From contig NZ_MNAH01000009.1 of assembly GCF_001976065.1 (NCBI RefSeq), positions 58,835-122,834 on the forward strand: a stretch of 64,000 nucleotides of DNA, in the 5' to 3' direction. Made by a program: the position numbers and the translations under genes. The DNA is from Pseudomonas putida (GTDB taxonomy: Bacteria > Pseudomonadota > Gammaproteobacteria > Pseudomonadales > Pseudomonadaceae). Under the pieces are notes generated by a model. That model made no database searches and was not told the DNA's origin. It saw nothing but the letters and a program-made list of their open reading frames with translations. Below are positions 8,555 through 16,768 of the stretch, piece after piece; position 1 is the stretch's first letter; each line of letters begins with the position of its first letter.

Positions 8555-9010
8555 TTACACGAAGCAGAGCGACAGGGATTCGGCGACGTATGCCGGTTTG
8601 TCCGTGCCTTCGATTTCCAATGTGGCGATGGCCTTGAGCAGCAGTTGGCCGGGTTTTTTCTCGGTGACCTCGGACAGTTCGACCTTGAGGCGCACCTTCG
8701 AGTCGACCTTGACCGGCTGAATGAACCGCACGCTGTCCAGGCCATAGTTGACCACCATCTTCAGGCCTTGCGGCATGACGAGGATGTCTTCCATCAGCTT
8801 TGGAATCAGCGACAACGACAGGAAGCCGTGGGCAATGGTGCTGCCGAATGGCGTTTGCGCGGCCTTGACCGGGTCGACATGGATGAACTGAAAGTCCCCT
8901 GTGGCTTCGGCGAACAGGTTGATGCGCTCCTGATCGATGGTGAGCCATTCGGAACGTCCGAGTTCCTTGCCGATATAATCTTTGAGCTCTGCAACGGGTA
9001 CATAGGGCAT
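8555..9010 (-). CDS. MaoC-family (R)-specific enoyl-CoA hydratase-like protein
   Basis: This 151-aa hot-dog-fold protein should hydrate trans-2-enoyl-CoA or act on a related thioester. The hydratase-2 motif is present as AEATGDFQFIHVDPVKAA, with the catalytic Asp and His of the D-x(4)-H pattern, followed by PFGSTIAHGFLSLSL. I chose the ATG at 9010 (MPYVPVAELK) because a GGAGAG site lies eight bases upstream; an in-frame start at 9031 lacks one. It stands alone, with the C13 lipoprotein gene downstream on the same strand, so pathway context (fatty acid or polyhydroxyalkanoate metabolism) is not given by neighbours. Confidence 0.88.
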   Translation of the reverse strand: MPYVPVAELKDYIGKELGRSEWLTIDQERINLFAEATGDFQFIHVDPVKAAQTPFGSTIAHGFLSLSLIPKLMEDILVMPQGLKMVVNYGLDSVRFIQPVKVDSKVRLKVELSEVTEKKPGQLLLKAIATLEIEGTDKPAYVAESLSLCFV

Positions 9011-9157
9011 TGAGACTCTCCTTGGGTTCATCGATTTTATAGTTTTTAGGTGGGGGGATTTGACCTCCCGGATTTACCACTTTAGATCACCATGGCAATA
9101 GGCTGGGGTCAACAGACCATGCTTATGGCGAATGCCGGTCCATAGCGCAAGCGTGCT

Positions 9158-9163
9158 TATAAT
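9158..9163 (+). promoter_or_regulatory. -10 hexamer upstream of lrgA-like gene
   Basis: A perfect TATAAT lies 42 bases before the LrgA-family ATG at 9205. No good -35 hexamer is seen at the usual distance, so the promoter may need an activator. Confidence 0.4.
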
Positions 9164-9204
9164 GCGTGGGCCAATGCGGGTGACGGTTTTGCGGGAGATT
9201 TTTG

Positions 9205-9567
9205 ATGTTGTTACGTGGCCTGACCTGGCTGGTGCTGTTTCAATTGCTCGGCACCGCGATCAACCATTTGTTTTTGCCCATCCTGCCGGGGCCGATTGTC
9301 GGCCTGCTGCTGTTGCTTATCTTTCTGATCTGTCGTGGCCAGGTCGGTGAACCGCTGAACCTCGCAGCCAGCAGCCTGCTGCGTTACCTGCCGTTGCTGC
9401 TGGTACCGCCGGCCGTGGGGGTGATGGTGTACGCGGCAGATATCGCTGCTGATTTCTGGGCCATTGTCGGTGCGCTGGTTTTGTCATTGCTGCTGTCGAT
9501 GGCCTTCGCCGGCGTCCTCATGCAACGCATGGTCAAGCGCCATGTTCATCCCGAGGACGGCCAATGA
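9205..9567 (+). CDS. CidA/LrgA-family holin-like membrane protein
   Basis: A 120-aa integral membrane protein with about four hydrophobic helices. It contains PILPGPIVGLLLLL, the conserved CidA/LrgA segment, and YLPLLLVPPAVGVM. Family members are holin-like or carboxylate-linked membrane proteins; CidA/LrgA systems have been tied to autolysis control and pyruvate transport in Gram-positives. The ATG at 9205 follows a GCGGGAGA site. It overlaps the LrgB-family gene by four bases, which is the standard two-gene module. Confidence 0.92.
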   Translation: MLLRGLTWLVLFQLLGTAINHLFLPILPGPIVGLLLLLIFLICRGQVGEPLNLAASSLLRYLPLLLVPPAVGVMVYAADIAADFWAIVGALVLSLLLSMAFAGVLMQRMVKRHVHPEDGQ

Positions 9568-10280
9568 TCCTTGACTGGCACGGCGCCTGGACGTCGGTGA
9601 TTCATCATCCCTTGTTCGGCATCGGCATCACGCTCGGCGCCTATCAACTGGTGCTGGCGGCGTTCGAGAAAACCCGCTGGATCTTTTTGCAGCCAGTGCT
9701 GGTCTCCATGTTGCTGGTGATCGGTGTGCTGGTGGGTTGCGGCCTGACCTACGCCGAGTACCGCAAGAGCACCGAGATCCTCAGCATTCTGCTCGGCCCC
9801 GCGACGGTCGCGTTGGCCGTGCCGCTTTACCTCAACCTGCGGCGTATTCGGCAGTTGTTCTGGCCGATATTTACTACGCTGGTGATAGGCGGCGTGGTCG
9901 CCACGGGCATGGGGGTGCTGTTGGGCTGGTGGTTCGGGGCCGAGCACATGATCCTGATGACCATGGCGCCGAAATCGGTGACATCGCCCATCGCCATGCT
10001 GGTGGCCGAGCAGATTGGCGGCGTCGCCGCACTGGCGGCGGTGTTCGTGCTGATCACCGGGGTGATCGGGGCGATCTTCGGCCCGAGCCTGTTGACCCGG
10101 CTCGGTGTCCACAGCCCCGAGGCGCGCGGCATGGCGCTGGGCATGACTGCCCATGCGGTCGGCACTGCGGTGGCGATGCAGGAAAGTGACGAATGTGGCG
10201 CCTTCGCGGCGTTGGCGATGAGTTTGATGGGCGTGGCCACGGCGGTATTCCTGCCGTTGGCGGTGTCGATGGTGGTGTAA
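9564..10280 (+). CDS. LrgB/CidB-family membrane protein
   Basis: This 238-aa polytopic protein is the obligate partner of the preceding LrgA-type protein. Signature segments are MAPKSVTSPIAMLVAEQIGG and GMALGMTAHAVGTAVAMQ, which define the LrgB family, plus about seven hydrophobic helices. The ATG lies inside the end of lrgA (ATGA overlap), so the two are co-translated. Function in pseudomonads is not settled; a role in murein hydrolase control or small-carboxylate export is possible. Confidence 0.93.
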   Translation: MILDWHGAWTSVIHHPLFGIGITLGAYQLVLAAFEKTRWIFLQPVLVSMLLVIGVLVGCGLTYAEYRKSTEILSILLGPATVALAVPLYLNLRRIRQLFWPIFTTLVIGGVVATGMGVLLGWWFGAEHMILMTMAPKSVTSPIAMLVAEQIGGVAALAAVFVLITGVIGAIFGPSLLTRLGVHSPEARGMALGMTAHAVGTAVAMQESDECGAFAALAMSLMGVATAVFLPLAVSMVV

Positions 10281-10291
10281 GGAATATGTCT

Positions 10292-10882
10292 ATGAGTCTG
10301 CCGCTTTTTCCGCTGAACACGGTGCTTTTTCCGGGTTGCATCCTCGACCTGCAGATTTTCGAGGCGCGTTACCTGGACATGATCGGTCGCTGCATGAAAC
10401 AGGGCGGCGGCTTCGGCGTGGTGTGCATCCTCGAGGGGAGTGAAGTCGGTATCGCGCCGCAGGGCTTTGCCATGGTCGGTTGTGAGGCGCGTATCACCGA
10501 TTTTCAGCAGCAGGACAACGGCCTGCTGGGGATACGGGTTGAGGGAGGGCGACGGTTCAACGTGTTGACCACCGAAGTCCAGCGCGACCAGCTGATCCTC
10601 GCCCAGGTCGAATGGCTGGAAGACGAACCCGAGCAGCCGCTGCAGGATGAGGACGCCGATCTGGTGGCGCTGCTCAAGGCCCTGGCCGAACATCCCATGG
10701 TCGAAGCGCTGAACATGGGCACGGAGGCGACCGGGCAGCAGTCGCTGGCCAATCAGCTGGCTTACCTGTTGCCGTTTGCCGAAGTGGACAAGATCGACCT
10801 GCTGCAACTCGATGATCCGCAGCAACGGCTGGATGCAATTCAGGCGTTGCTGGATGAGTTGCAGGGCGAGTTGTTTGCTTAA
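10292..10882 (+). CDS. LON peptidase substrate-binding-domain protein
   Basis: The 196-aa protein consists of the N-terminal substrate-binding domain of Lon alone, starting SLPLFPLNTVLFPGCILDLQIFE, with no AAA+ or protease domain. Such stand-alone proteins are thought to bind unfolded protein but their role is unproven. Two ATGs lie close together, at 10286 and 10292; I chose 10292 because the AAGGA site is then eight bases away. It follows lrgB by 11 bases and probably shares that operon. Confidence 0.85.
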   Translation: MSLPLFPLNTVLFPGCILDLQIFEARYLDMIGRCMKQGGGFGVVCILEGSEVGIAPQGFAMVGCEARITDFQQQDNGLLGIRVEGGRRFNVLTTEVQRDQLILAQVEWLEDEPEQPLQDEDADLVALLKALAEHPMVEALNMGTEATGQQSLANQLAYLLPFAEVDKIDLLQLDDPQQRLDAIQALLDELQGELFA

Positions 10883-10993
10883 TTATTTTGTCCTAATTTA
10901 AAGATTAAAATACTTGTAATGGGGTGCTCTATTATTTGGTTTCTCCTTGTGCTCCCAACTTTTTGGGTCGGCATAACAAGGAGAGATTTAATT

Positions 10994-11256
10994 ATGGATA
11001 GTAAAATTGTTGAACCTGCTGATTTGGATGTATTTCATCCCTCGCAAAAGGATGAGTATTTTTTATTCAGACATATGTTTGGCGTCAAATCGCCGATGAG
11101 TTGATTGAGCGCAATCCGGCTGCAGGGTATGTAGAAATCCGGGATAAGGTAGACAGTGAGCTCACTGCCGTATTTAAGCAGTATTACGGGAGTCTGGATA
11201 AATATCTTGAGAAACGGGCTGCTGACGCTTTAGACACTATCCCGGATTTCAAATAA
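10994..11256 (+). pseudogene. Small AT-rich gene broken by a frameshift at a T6 run
   Basis: An ATG at 10994, eight bases after a strong AAGGAGAG site, opens a frame reading MDSKIVEPADLDVFHPSQ. After GATGAGTAT and six T residues (11060-11065) the frame goes out of phase and stops at 11104. The next frame continues as IQTYVWRQIADELIERN and ends LDTIPDFK at 11256. Adding one T would join both parts into an 87-aa acidic, helix-rich protein. The DNA is visibly richer in A and T than its neighbours, suggesting recent acquisition. I do not recognise the family. It may be a true pseudogene, a phase-variable gene or a sequencing error in the homopolymer. Confidence 0.6.
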
Positions 11257-11322
11257 TCATTGCTTGTTCCGAATTGGTAGTTTGCCTTCCATATTGAAGG
11301 TGAGTTATTACTTGTCACAACG

Positions 11323-11351
11323 ATCCCGCTCATTTTGAGCGGGATTTTTTT
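11323..11351 (+). terminator. Rho-independent terminator
   Basis: ATCCCGCTCA (11323-11332) pairs perfectly with TGAGCGGGAT (11336-11345) over a three-base loop, followed by seven T residues. It ends the transcript of the AT-rich gene, and possibly of the lrgAB unit, before the convergent DedA-PAP2 gene. Confidence 0.9.
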
Positions 11352-11389
11352 GGGGGGAAGGGGTGACTTGAGGTTGGCTCAATATTTAT

Positions 11390-12706
11390 TTAATAGGAAT
11401 ACCGCAACATCGTGTGCGGTAGATGCCGCAACACAAAGAATCCGAACAGCGCCACCAGCGACGGCAGCACCAGCCACCATACCTTGGGCGGCATGGCATT
11501 GAGCGACGTCTGGCGCTGACTCAGCCACAGGCTCGCCGCACAAACACAGGACGCGAGCATCGCACCCGCCAGCACATCCGTCGGCCAGTGTGCGCCGAGG
11601 TAGACACGGGACAGGGAAATCGCCAGTGCCGGAAGGCACGCCACCAACAGCCAGGTCAGGCGCATGCGCGGGGGTTGTCCGCGGCCGGCGAGTACGGCGA
11701 GGGTCAGGAACAGCGCAAACGATCCGGATGCGTGGCCGCTGGGCATGCTGTAGCTGGTCAGCGGGTCGCTCAAGACTTCCGGGCGCACCCGGGCAAAAAA
11801 GTGTTTGGTCAGGGTATTGCCCAGCGCGGTGCAGAGCAGGGTGGTGGTGGCGAAGAACAGCTGCCGCCATTGCCGGGTAATCAGCAGCAGCACCACCAGC
11901 AAGGCGCTGAAGATCAGCATGTTGCGAAATTCGCCTATGAGGGTGAAGACCACTGCCACTTCGTCGAGCATCGAGCTGCGGTGTTCCTGCACCAGGGTCA
12001 TCACTCCCTGATCGAGGGCGTTCAGGTGCGGATAGCCGATAAACAGCCCCGCCAGGATCAGCAGGCTCATGCCGGCAATGAACACCGTGGCCTTGCGATG
12101 GCGGCGCAGGCTACTGGTTGCGCTCAGCCCGACCATGACCGCAATGCTGCCGGCGACGATGCCGGCTTCAAGCCAGAAGCCTTCGGGCAGTGGCAAGCGA
12201 ATCGCCGCGCCCGTTGCCCAACCCGGCAACAAATACGCCACCGACCAGCCCGCGCCAGCCAGCAGGCTCACGGCGAAGAATCGCGGGAATGGCATGTCGA
12301 ACATCCCGGCGACCATTGGCAGCATGGGGCGCAAGGGGCCGATGAAGCGCCCGACCATCAGGCTGGCGATGCCGTAGCGCTGGAAATATGCCTCAGCTCC
12401 GGCGATCCATTCCGGGTGATGACGCAAGCCTGGCAGGCGCCGGATGTTCTGATGGAAATGCCGGCCGAGGAAATACGAAATCACGTCGCCAAGCACGCCG
12501 GCGAGAAACCCCAGCAGCAGGGTTTCACTCAATGACAGTGCGCCGCTGCCGGCCAGTACCGCTACGGCGAACAGCAACACGGTGCCAGGCACGATAAGGC
12601 CGGCAATCGCCAGGCATTCGACAAAGGCCACGATGAATACCGCCGCCGCCAGCCATTGCGGGTTGACCGTCAACCAGCCGGTCACGCTATCGAGCCATGG
12701 GCCCAT
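11390..12706 (-). CDS. DedA-PAP2 fusion membrane protein (lipid flippase-like / phosphatase)
   Basis: A 438-aa polytopic protein made of two families. Residues about 1-200 are a DedA/SNARE-associated domain, with the charged motif VECLAIAGLIVPG near 30-40 and GRFIGPLRPMLP at 119-130. Residues about 240-400 form a PAP2 phosphatase with all three active-site motifs: K301-x6-RP (308-309), PSGH (322-325) and SRVYLGAHWPTD (366-377). DedA proteins are linked to undecaprenyl-phosphate or phospholipid translocation, and PAP2 enzymes dephosphorylate lipid pyrophosphates, so a coupled dephosphorylate-and-flip role is plausible but inferred. The PSGH and SRxxxxxHxxxD residues are intact, so the phosphatase should be active. 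Confidence 0.9.
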   Translation of the reverse strand: MGPWLDSVTGWLTVNPQWLAAAVFIVAFVECLAIAGLIVPGTVLLFAVAVLAGSGALSLSETLLLGFLAGVLGDVISYFLGRHFHQNIRRLPGLRHHPEWIAGAEAYFQRYGIASLMVGRFIGPLRPMLPMVAGMFDMPFPRFFAVSLLAGAGWSVAYLLPGWATGAAIRLPLPEGFWLEAGIVAGSIAVMVGLSATSSLRRHRKATVFIAGMSLLILAGLFIGYPHLNALDQGVMTLVQEHRSSMLDEVAVVFTLIGEFRNMLIFSALLVVLLLITRQWRQLFFATTTLLCTALGNTLTKHFFARVRPEVLSDPLTSYSMPSGHASGSFALFLTLAVLAGRGQPPRMRLTWLLVACLPALAISLSRVYLGAHWPTDVLAGAMLASCVCAASLWLSQRQTSLNAMPPKVWWLVLPSLVALFGFFVLRHLPHTMLRYSY

Positions 12707-12740
12707 AAAAACAACTCCATTGAATGTTCAATTGGCCCTT

Positions 12741-12830
12741 GTGGGAGCGAGCCTGCTCGCGATGGCGCAGCTTCAGTCAGTAATGATGTTGAATGTACTG
12801 GCCTCATTGCGAGCAGGCTCGCTCCCACAG
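12741..12830. repeat. REP pair (inverted)
   Basis: GTGGGAGCGAGCCTGCTCGC at 12741-12760 faces GCGAGCAGGCTCGCTCCCAC at 12809-12828. This pair has the opposite polarity to the 5955 pair. It lies at the 3' end of the glycosylase gene. Confidence 0.85.
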
Positions 12831-12862
12831 GGTATTCCTTCAGTTTCATGTTCCGTGCATTG

Positions 12863-13561
12863 TCAGGTCAGCAGGATATAGTCGCGACCTTCGACCTGAC
12901 CCCGTCGCAGCGGGTTCCGCGTGCAATACGCGGCATAGGCCGCGTCGACGAAGCGATACATCAGGTGTTCGTCGCGACCATGGGGAATGCCCAAGCGTGC
13001 AGCCTGGATGATGTGGGCGGGTGTCTGGCCGACATCTTCCACCAGTAATATTTCATGATCAAAGCGCTTGGCGTCCCAGACGGGAACCTTAAGGCCTAAC
13101 GACTTACAGAGCAGTGTCTGCCCCGCACAGAGCTTTTGCGAGGGGCGAGGGCGGCCCTGGGCGTCAGGGTTGTTCATCAACATTTGCGCCAGGCTCGCCG
13201 GCCCGCTCAGTTCATCGACCCAAGGGTAGGCGGATTTGATCAGTACCGCGTTACCCGGACCCTGGGCGCTGAAGTTCAGCGAGTCGCCACCGCGGGCGTA
13301 GTACATATAGATGTGCCCACCGTCCAGAAACAAAGCCTTACGCTTTTCTGTATAGCCGAGGGAGGCGTGGCTGCCTTTTTCTGCGCAGTAATAGGCTTCG
13401 GTCTCGATGATCCGGGCGCTGAGCCACAGGTCGTCGACCCGGTGGCGAATGACTTTTCCGAGTAAATCGCGGGCGAGAACTTGGGCGTCGCGGTCGAAGA
13501 ACGCGTCCGGGAGGCCCTTGGGCAGGCTCATGGCGGACGCACGGACAGTCAGGTTGGTCAT
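12863..13561 (-). CDS. DNA-3-methyladenine glycosylase (AAG/MPG family)
   Basis: This 232-aa enzyme of the mammalian-type AAG family would remove 3-methyladenine and related alkylated purines in base excision repair. Key segments are LARDLLGKVIRH, ARIIETEAYY with the catalytic-region glutamate, HIYMYYARGGDSLNFSA and the C-terminal GIPHGRDEHLMYRFVD. It is unrelated in sequence to TagA and AlkA. The start is open: ATG at 13561 or at 13531 (MSLPKGLPDAFF); neither has a strong ribosome binding site. It is divergent from proA. Confidence 0.9.
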   Translation of the reverse strand: MTNLTVRASAMSLPKGLPDAFFDRDAQVLARDLLGKVIRHRVDDLWLSARIIETEAYYCAEKGSHASLGYTEKRKALFLDGGHIYMYYARGGDSLNFSAQGPGNAVLIKSAYPWVDELSGPASLAQMLMNNPDAQGRPRPSQKLCAGQTLLCKSLGLKVPVWDAKRFDHEILLVEDVGQTPAHIIQAARLGIPHGRDEHLMYRFVDAAYAAYCTRNPLRRGQVEGRDYILLT

Positions 13562-13696
13562 GATGAACGGCGTTTATCAGGGCTGATTGAGTCGTGATGA
13601 TAACAATTTGCAGCTTAATCCCGGCTGAACGTCGGCAAATTGCCCTCGATTTCGACCATCCGCCCGTCACCGCTGTTAGTCGGCGGACGCGACAGC

Positions 13697-13702
13697 TATA
13701 AT
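13697..13702 (+). promoter_or_regulatory. -10 hexamer upstream of proA
   Basis: A perfect TATAAT lies 49 bases before the proA ATG. The -35 region is weak (TGTTAG at 17 bp spacing). This is the only obvious sigma-70 element in the mpg-proA divergent gap. Confidence 0.45.
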
Positions 13703-13750
13703 CTGCCGCTTTACTCTTTACCAAGACCTTAGCAAAGACCACTCCAGACC

Positions 13751-15022
13751 ATGACTGAGTCCGTTCTTGACTACATGACCCGCCTGGGTCGCGCTGCCCG
13801 CGAGGCTTCCCGCGTCATCGGCCGTGCCAGCACCGCGCAGAAAAACCGCGCGTTGCAGGCGGCTGCCAATGCGCTGGATGCCGCCCGCGGCGAATTGACC
13901 GCTGCCAATGAGCTGGACCTGGCGGCTGGTCGCGCCAATGGTCTGGAACCGGCCCTGCTCGAGCGTCTGGCGCTGACCCCGGCGCGTATCGATGGCATGA
14001 TCGTTGGCCTGCGTCAGGTCGCGGCGCTGCCCGACCCGGTCGGCGCGATCCGCGACATGAGCTATCGTCCGTCAGGTATCCAGGTGGGCAAGATGCGCGT
14101 GCCGCTGGGCGTGATCGGGATCATCTACGAGTCCCGGCCGAATGTGACCATCGATGCGGCCAGCCTGTGCCTGAAGTCCGGCAACGCGACCATCCTGCGC
14201 GGCGGCTCCGAAGCCATTCATTCCAACCGTGCCATCGCCGCCTGCATCCAGCGTGGCCTGGCCGAGGCCGATCTGCCGGCCGCCGTGGTCCAAGTGGTCG
14301 AAACCACTGATCGCGCTGCCGTTGGCGCACTGATCACCATGCCCGAATACGTCGATGTCATCGTGCCCCGTGGTGGCCGTGGCCTGATCGAACGTGTCAG
14401 TCGTGACGCCCGCGTGCCGGTGATCAAGCACCTGGACGGTATCTGCCACGTTTACGTGAGCGAACACGCCGACCTGGCGAAAGCCCAGCGCATCGCGTTC
14501 AACGCCAAGACTTACCGCTACGGCATCTGCGGGGCGATGGAGACGTTGCTGGTCGATAAAACCGTTGCGAAAGATTTCCTGCCTGCGATGGCGGCCCAGT
14601 TCTGCGAAAAAGGCGTCGAACTGCGTGGCTGCGAACGCACCCGGGCCATCATCGATGCCGTGCCGGCCACGCAAGAAGACTGGAGCACCGAGTACCTGGC
14701 GCCCATCCTGTCGATCTGCGTGGTCGACGGGCTTGACCAGGCCATCGAGCACATCAACCATTACGGCTCCCATCACACCGATTCGATTGTCAGCGAACAT
14801 CAGGGCGACACCCGGCGTTTCGTGGCTGAAGTCGATTCTTCGTCGGTGATGATCAACACCCCGACCTGCTTCGCCGATGGCTTCGAATACGGATTGGGTG
14901 CCGAGATCGGCATTTCTACTGATAAGCTGCACGCCCGCGGCCCGGTCGGTCTCGAAGGCCTGACCTGCGAGAAGTACGTCGTGGTCGGTGATGGCCAGTT
15001 GCGCGGACAGGAGCCGGTCTGA
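13751..15022 (+). CDS. proA: Gamma-glutamyl phosphate reductase
   Basis: ProA reduces gamma-glutamyl phosphate to glutamate-5-semialdehyde with NADPH, the second step of proline synthesis. The 423-aa protein shows the ALDH-like fold with VPLGVIGIIYESRPNVT (the family signature), LKSGNATILRGGSEA and the catalytic cysteine in YRYGICGAMETLLVD. Its C-terminal segment FADGFEYGLGAEIGISTDKLHARGP is also diagnostic. proB is not in the window. It starts a long plus-strand block, and its stop codon is one base from the likely TTG start of nadD. Confidence 0.97.
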   Translation: MTESVLDYMTRLGRAAREASRVIGRASTAQKNRALQAAANALDAARGELTAANELDLAAGRANGLEPALLERLALTPARIDGMIVGLRQVAALPDPVGAIRDMSYRPSGIQVGKMRVPLGVIGIIYESRPNVTIDAASLCLKSGNATILRGGSEAIHSNRAIAACIQRGLAEADLPAAVVQVVETTDRAAVGALITMPEYVDVIVPRGGRGLIERVSRDARVPVIKHLDGICHVYVSEHADLAKAQRIAFNAKTYRYGICGAMETLLVDKTVAKDFLPAMAAQFCEKGVELRGCERTRAIIDAVPATQEDWSTEYLAPILSICVVDGLDQAIEHINHYGSHHTDSIVSEHQGDTRRFVAEVDSSSVMINTPTCFADGFEYGLGAEIGISTDKLHARGPVGLEGLTCEKYVVVGDGQLRGQEPV

Positions 15023-15023
15023 C

Positions 15024-15713
15024 TTGGGCGACCTCGACCCGTCAGCCCCGGTAGCCGCCAGCGTGCCAGCCCCTCGACGCATCGGCGTACTGGGCGGGAC
15101 CTTCGACCCGGTGCACATCGGCCATCTACGTGGTGCGCTGGAAGTCGCCGAGTCGCTGGCGCTCGATGAGCTGCGCCTGACACCCAGTGCCAGGCCGCCC
15201 CATCGGGGCACGCCGCAGGTGTCGGCGAAAGACCGTCTGGCGATGGTCGAGTGCGCGGTAGCCGGAGTGGCGCCGTTGGTGGTGGACGCCCGCGAATTGC
15301 AGCGGGACAAACCGTCCTACACCATTGATACCCTGGAACTGATGCGTGCCGAGCTGGCCGCCGAGACCCAGGTTTTTCTGCTTTTGGGCTGGGACGCATT
15401 TTGCGGCCTGCCCACTTGGCACCGCTGGGAAGAGTTGCTCCAGCATTGCCATATCCTGGTGTTGCAACGCCCGGATGCCGACAGCGAACCGCCGGATGCC
15501 TTGCGCAACCTGCTGGCAGCGCGCTCGGTGAGCGACCCGCTGGCCCTCAAGGGGTCGAGCGGACAGATTGCATTCGTCTGGCAGACGCCGCTCGCGGTAT
15601 CCGCCACCCAGATCCGTCAACTGCTGGCCAGCGGTAAGTCGGTACGTTTCCTGGTGCCCGACGCGGTCCTGGCCTACATCGATGCGCACGGGCTCTACCG
15701 TGCGTCGAACTGA
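15024..15713 (+). CDS. nadD: Nicotinate-nucleotide adenylyltransferase
   Basis: NadD adenylates nicotinate mononucleotide to deamido-NAD. The nucleotidyltransferase signature GGTFDPVHIGHLR is intact, and the C-terminal ISATQIR-type motif appears as VSATQIRQLL. The start is uncertain. The conserved part begins RRIGVLGGTFDP, about 21 residues inside this call. Candidates are TTG at 15024 directly after the proA stop, GTG at 15063, or ATGs at 14988/14991 within proA. I chose the TTG as the least overlapping start that keeps the operon spacing; it gives 229 aa. Confidence 0.92.
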   Translation: MGDLDPSAPVAASVPAPRRIGVLGGTFDPVHIGHLRGALEVAESLALDELRLTPSARPPHRGTPQVSAKDRLAMVECAVAGVAPLVVDARELQRDKPSYTIDTLELMRAELAAETQVFLLLGWDAFCGLPTWHRWEELLQHCHILVLQRPDADSEPPDALRNLLAARSVSDPLALKGSSGQIAFVWQTPLAVSATQIRQLLASGKSVRFLVPDAVLAYIDAHGLYRASN

Positions 15714-15786
15714 ATAGGGGTGCCTCAAGGCACGTGGCAACAACGTGTATTGAAGCGCCCGAACATACGAGCAAAACGAGTTTTAT

Positions 15787-16281
15787 ATGACGAGCAACAA
15801 CGAAAGCAAAGTAAAACGCAAAGGCACCTTCAAGAGCGCGCCGCTGCCTGAGAAAGTCCTGGCTGCCGAGCCGCCAAAAGGCGACGAGCTGGTCAAGATC
15901 GCCGTAGCCGCCCTGGAAGACGTCAAGGCCCAGGACGTGCTGGTGATCGATGTTCGCGACAAGCAGAGCATCACTGACTACATGATCATCGCCACCGGTA
16001 CTTCCAACCGCCAGATCGGCGCGATGCTGGACAAGGTCCGCGAGGCCGTCAAAGCCCTGGGTATCAAGCCGCTGGGTGAAGAAGGCAAGGGCGACAGCGA
16101 TTGGGTCTTGCTGGACATGGACGACGTGATCGTTCACATGATGACCTCCAATGCCCGCCAGTTCTACGACCTGGAGCGCTTGTGGAAAGGTGCCGAGCAG
16201 AGCCGTGCCGCTGACGGCAAGCACCACAGCCCTGAAGTCGGTCATGAGCATTTCACCAAGCTCAATAAAGACCAGGAATAA
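15787..16281 (+). CDS. rsfS: Ribosomal silencing factor RsfS
   Basis: RsfS binds protein uL14 on the large subunit and blocks subunit joining in starvation or stationary phase. The 164-aa protein has the core DVLVIDVRDKQSITDYMIIATGTSNRQIGA and SDWVLLDMDDVIVHMM, which define the family (formerly DUF143/YbeB). A basic N-terminal extension of about 35 residues precedes the domain. It lies nine bases upstream of rlmH, the usual nadD-rsfS-rlmH order. Confidence 0.95.
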   Translation: MTSNNESKVKRKGTFKSAPLPEKVLAAEPPKGDELVKIAVAALEDVKAQDVLVIDVRDKQSITDYMIIATGTSNRQIGAMLDKVREAVKALGIKPLGEEGKGDSDWVLLDMDDVIVHMMTSNARQFYDLERLWKGAEQSRAADGKHHSPEVGHEHFTKLNKDQE

Positions 16282-16290
16282 GGAACGGCT

Positions 16291-16758
16291 GTGCGACTGC
16301 GACTGATCGCCGTCGGTTCACGCATGCCCAAGTGGGTGGAAGAAGGCTGGCATGAATATGCCAAGCGTCTTCCGTCCGAATTGGCGCTTGAACTGGTGGA
16401 AATACCGCTCAATACCCGTGGCAAGAACGCCGACGTGGCGCGCTTCATCCGTCAGGAAGGCGAAGCCATGTTGGCCAAGGTCGGGCCGAACGAGCGCGTT
16501 GTCACCCTCGAAGTCCACGGCAAGCCCTGGAGCACCGAGCAGCTGGCGGTCGAGCTCGACCGCTGGCGGCTGGACTCGCGCACGGTGAATTTCATGGTTG
16601 GCGGCCCCGAAGGGCTGGCGCCGGAAGTCTGCGCCCGTGCCGATCAGCGCTGGTCGCTTTCACCGCTGACGTTGCCGCACCCGCTGGTGCGCATCCTCAT
16701 CGGCGAGCAGCTGTATCGTGCCTGGACAGTGCTGTCCGGTCACCCTTACCACAAGTAG
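16291..16758 (+). CDS. rlmH: 23S rRNA (pseudouridine1915-N3)-methyltransferase
   Basis: RlmH methylates pseudouridine 1915 in helix 69 of 23S rRNA on the assembled 70S ribosome. This 155-aa SPOUT protein begins MRLRLIAVGSRMPKWVEEG from a GTG codon at 16291, which follows an AAGGAAC site. The SAM-binding knot reads FMVGGPEGLAPEVCARADQ and the C-terminus ends LSGHPYHK as in the family. The mrdA gene starts 10 bases after its stop. Confidence 0.96.
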   Translation: MRLRLIAVGSRMPKWVEEGWHEYAKRLPSELALELVEIPLNTRGKNADVARFIRQEGEAMLAKVGPNERVVTLEVHGKPWSTEQLAVELDRWRLDSRTVNFMVGGPEGLAPEVCARADQRWSLSPLTLPHPLVRILIGEQLYRAWTVLSGHPYHK

Positions 16759-16768
16759 TTGCGCCCTC

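Noticed and set aside
10919..11104. 61-residue open frame starting in the AT-rich gap
   Set aside because: The first 25 codons lie before the strong ribosome binding site at 10978; only the part from 10994 is supported, and it continues in another frame.
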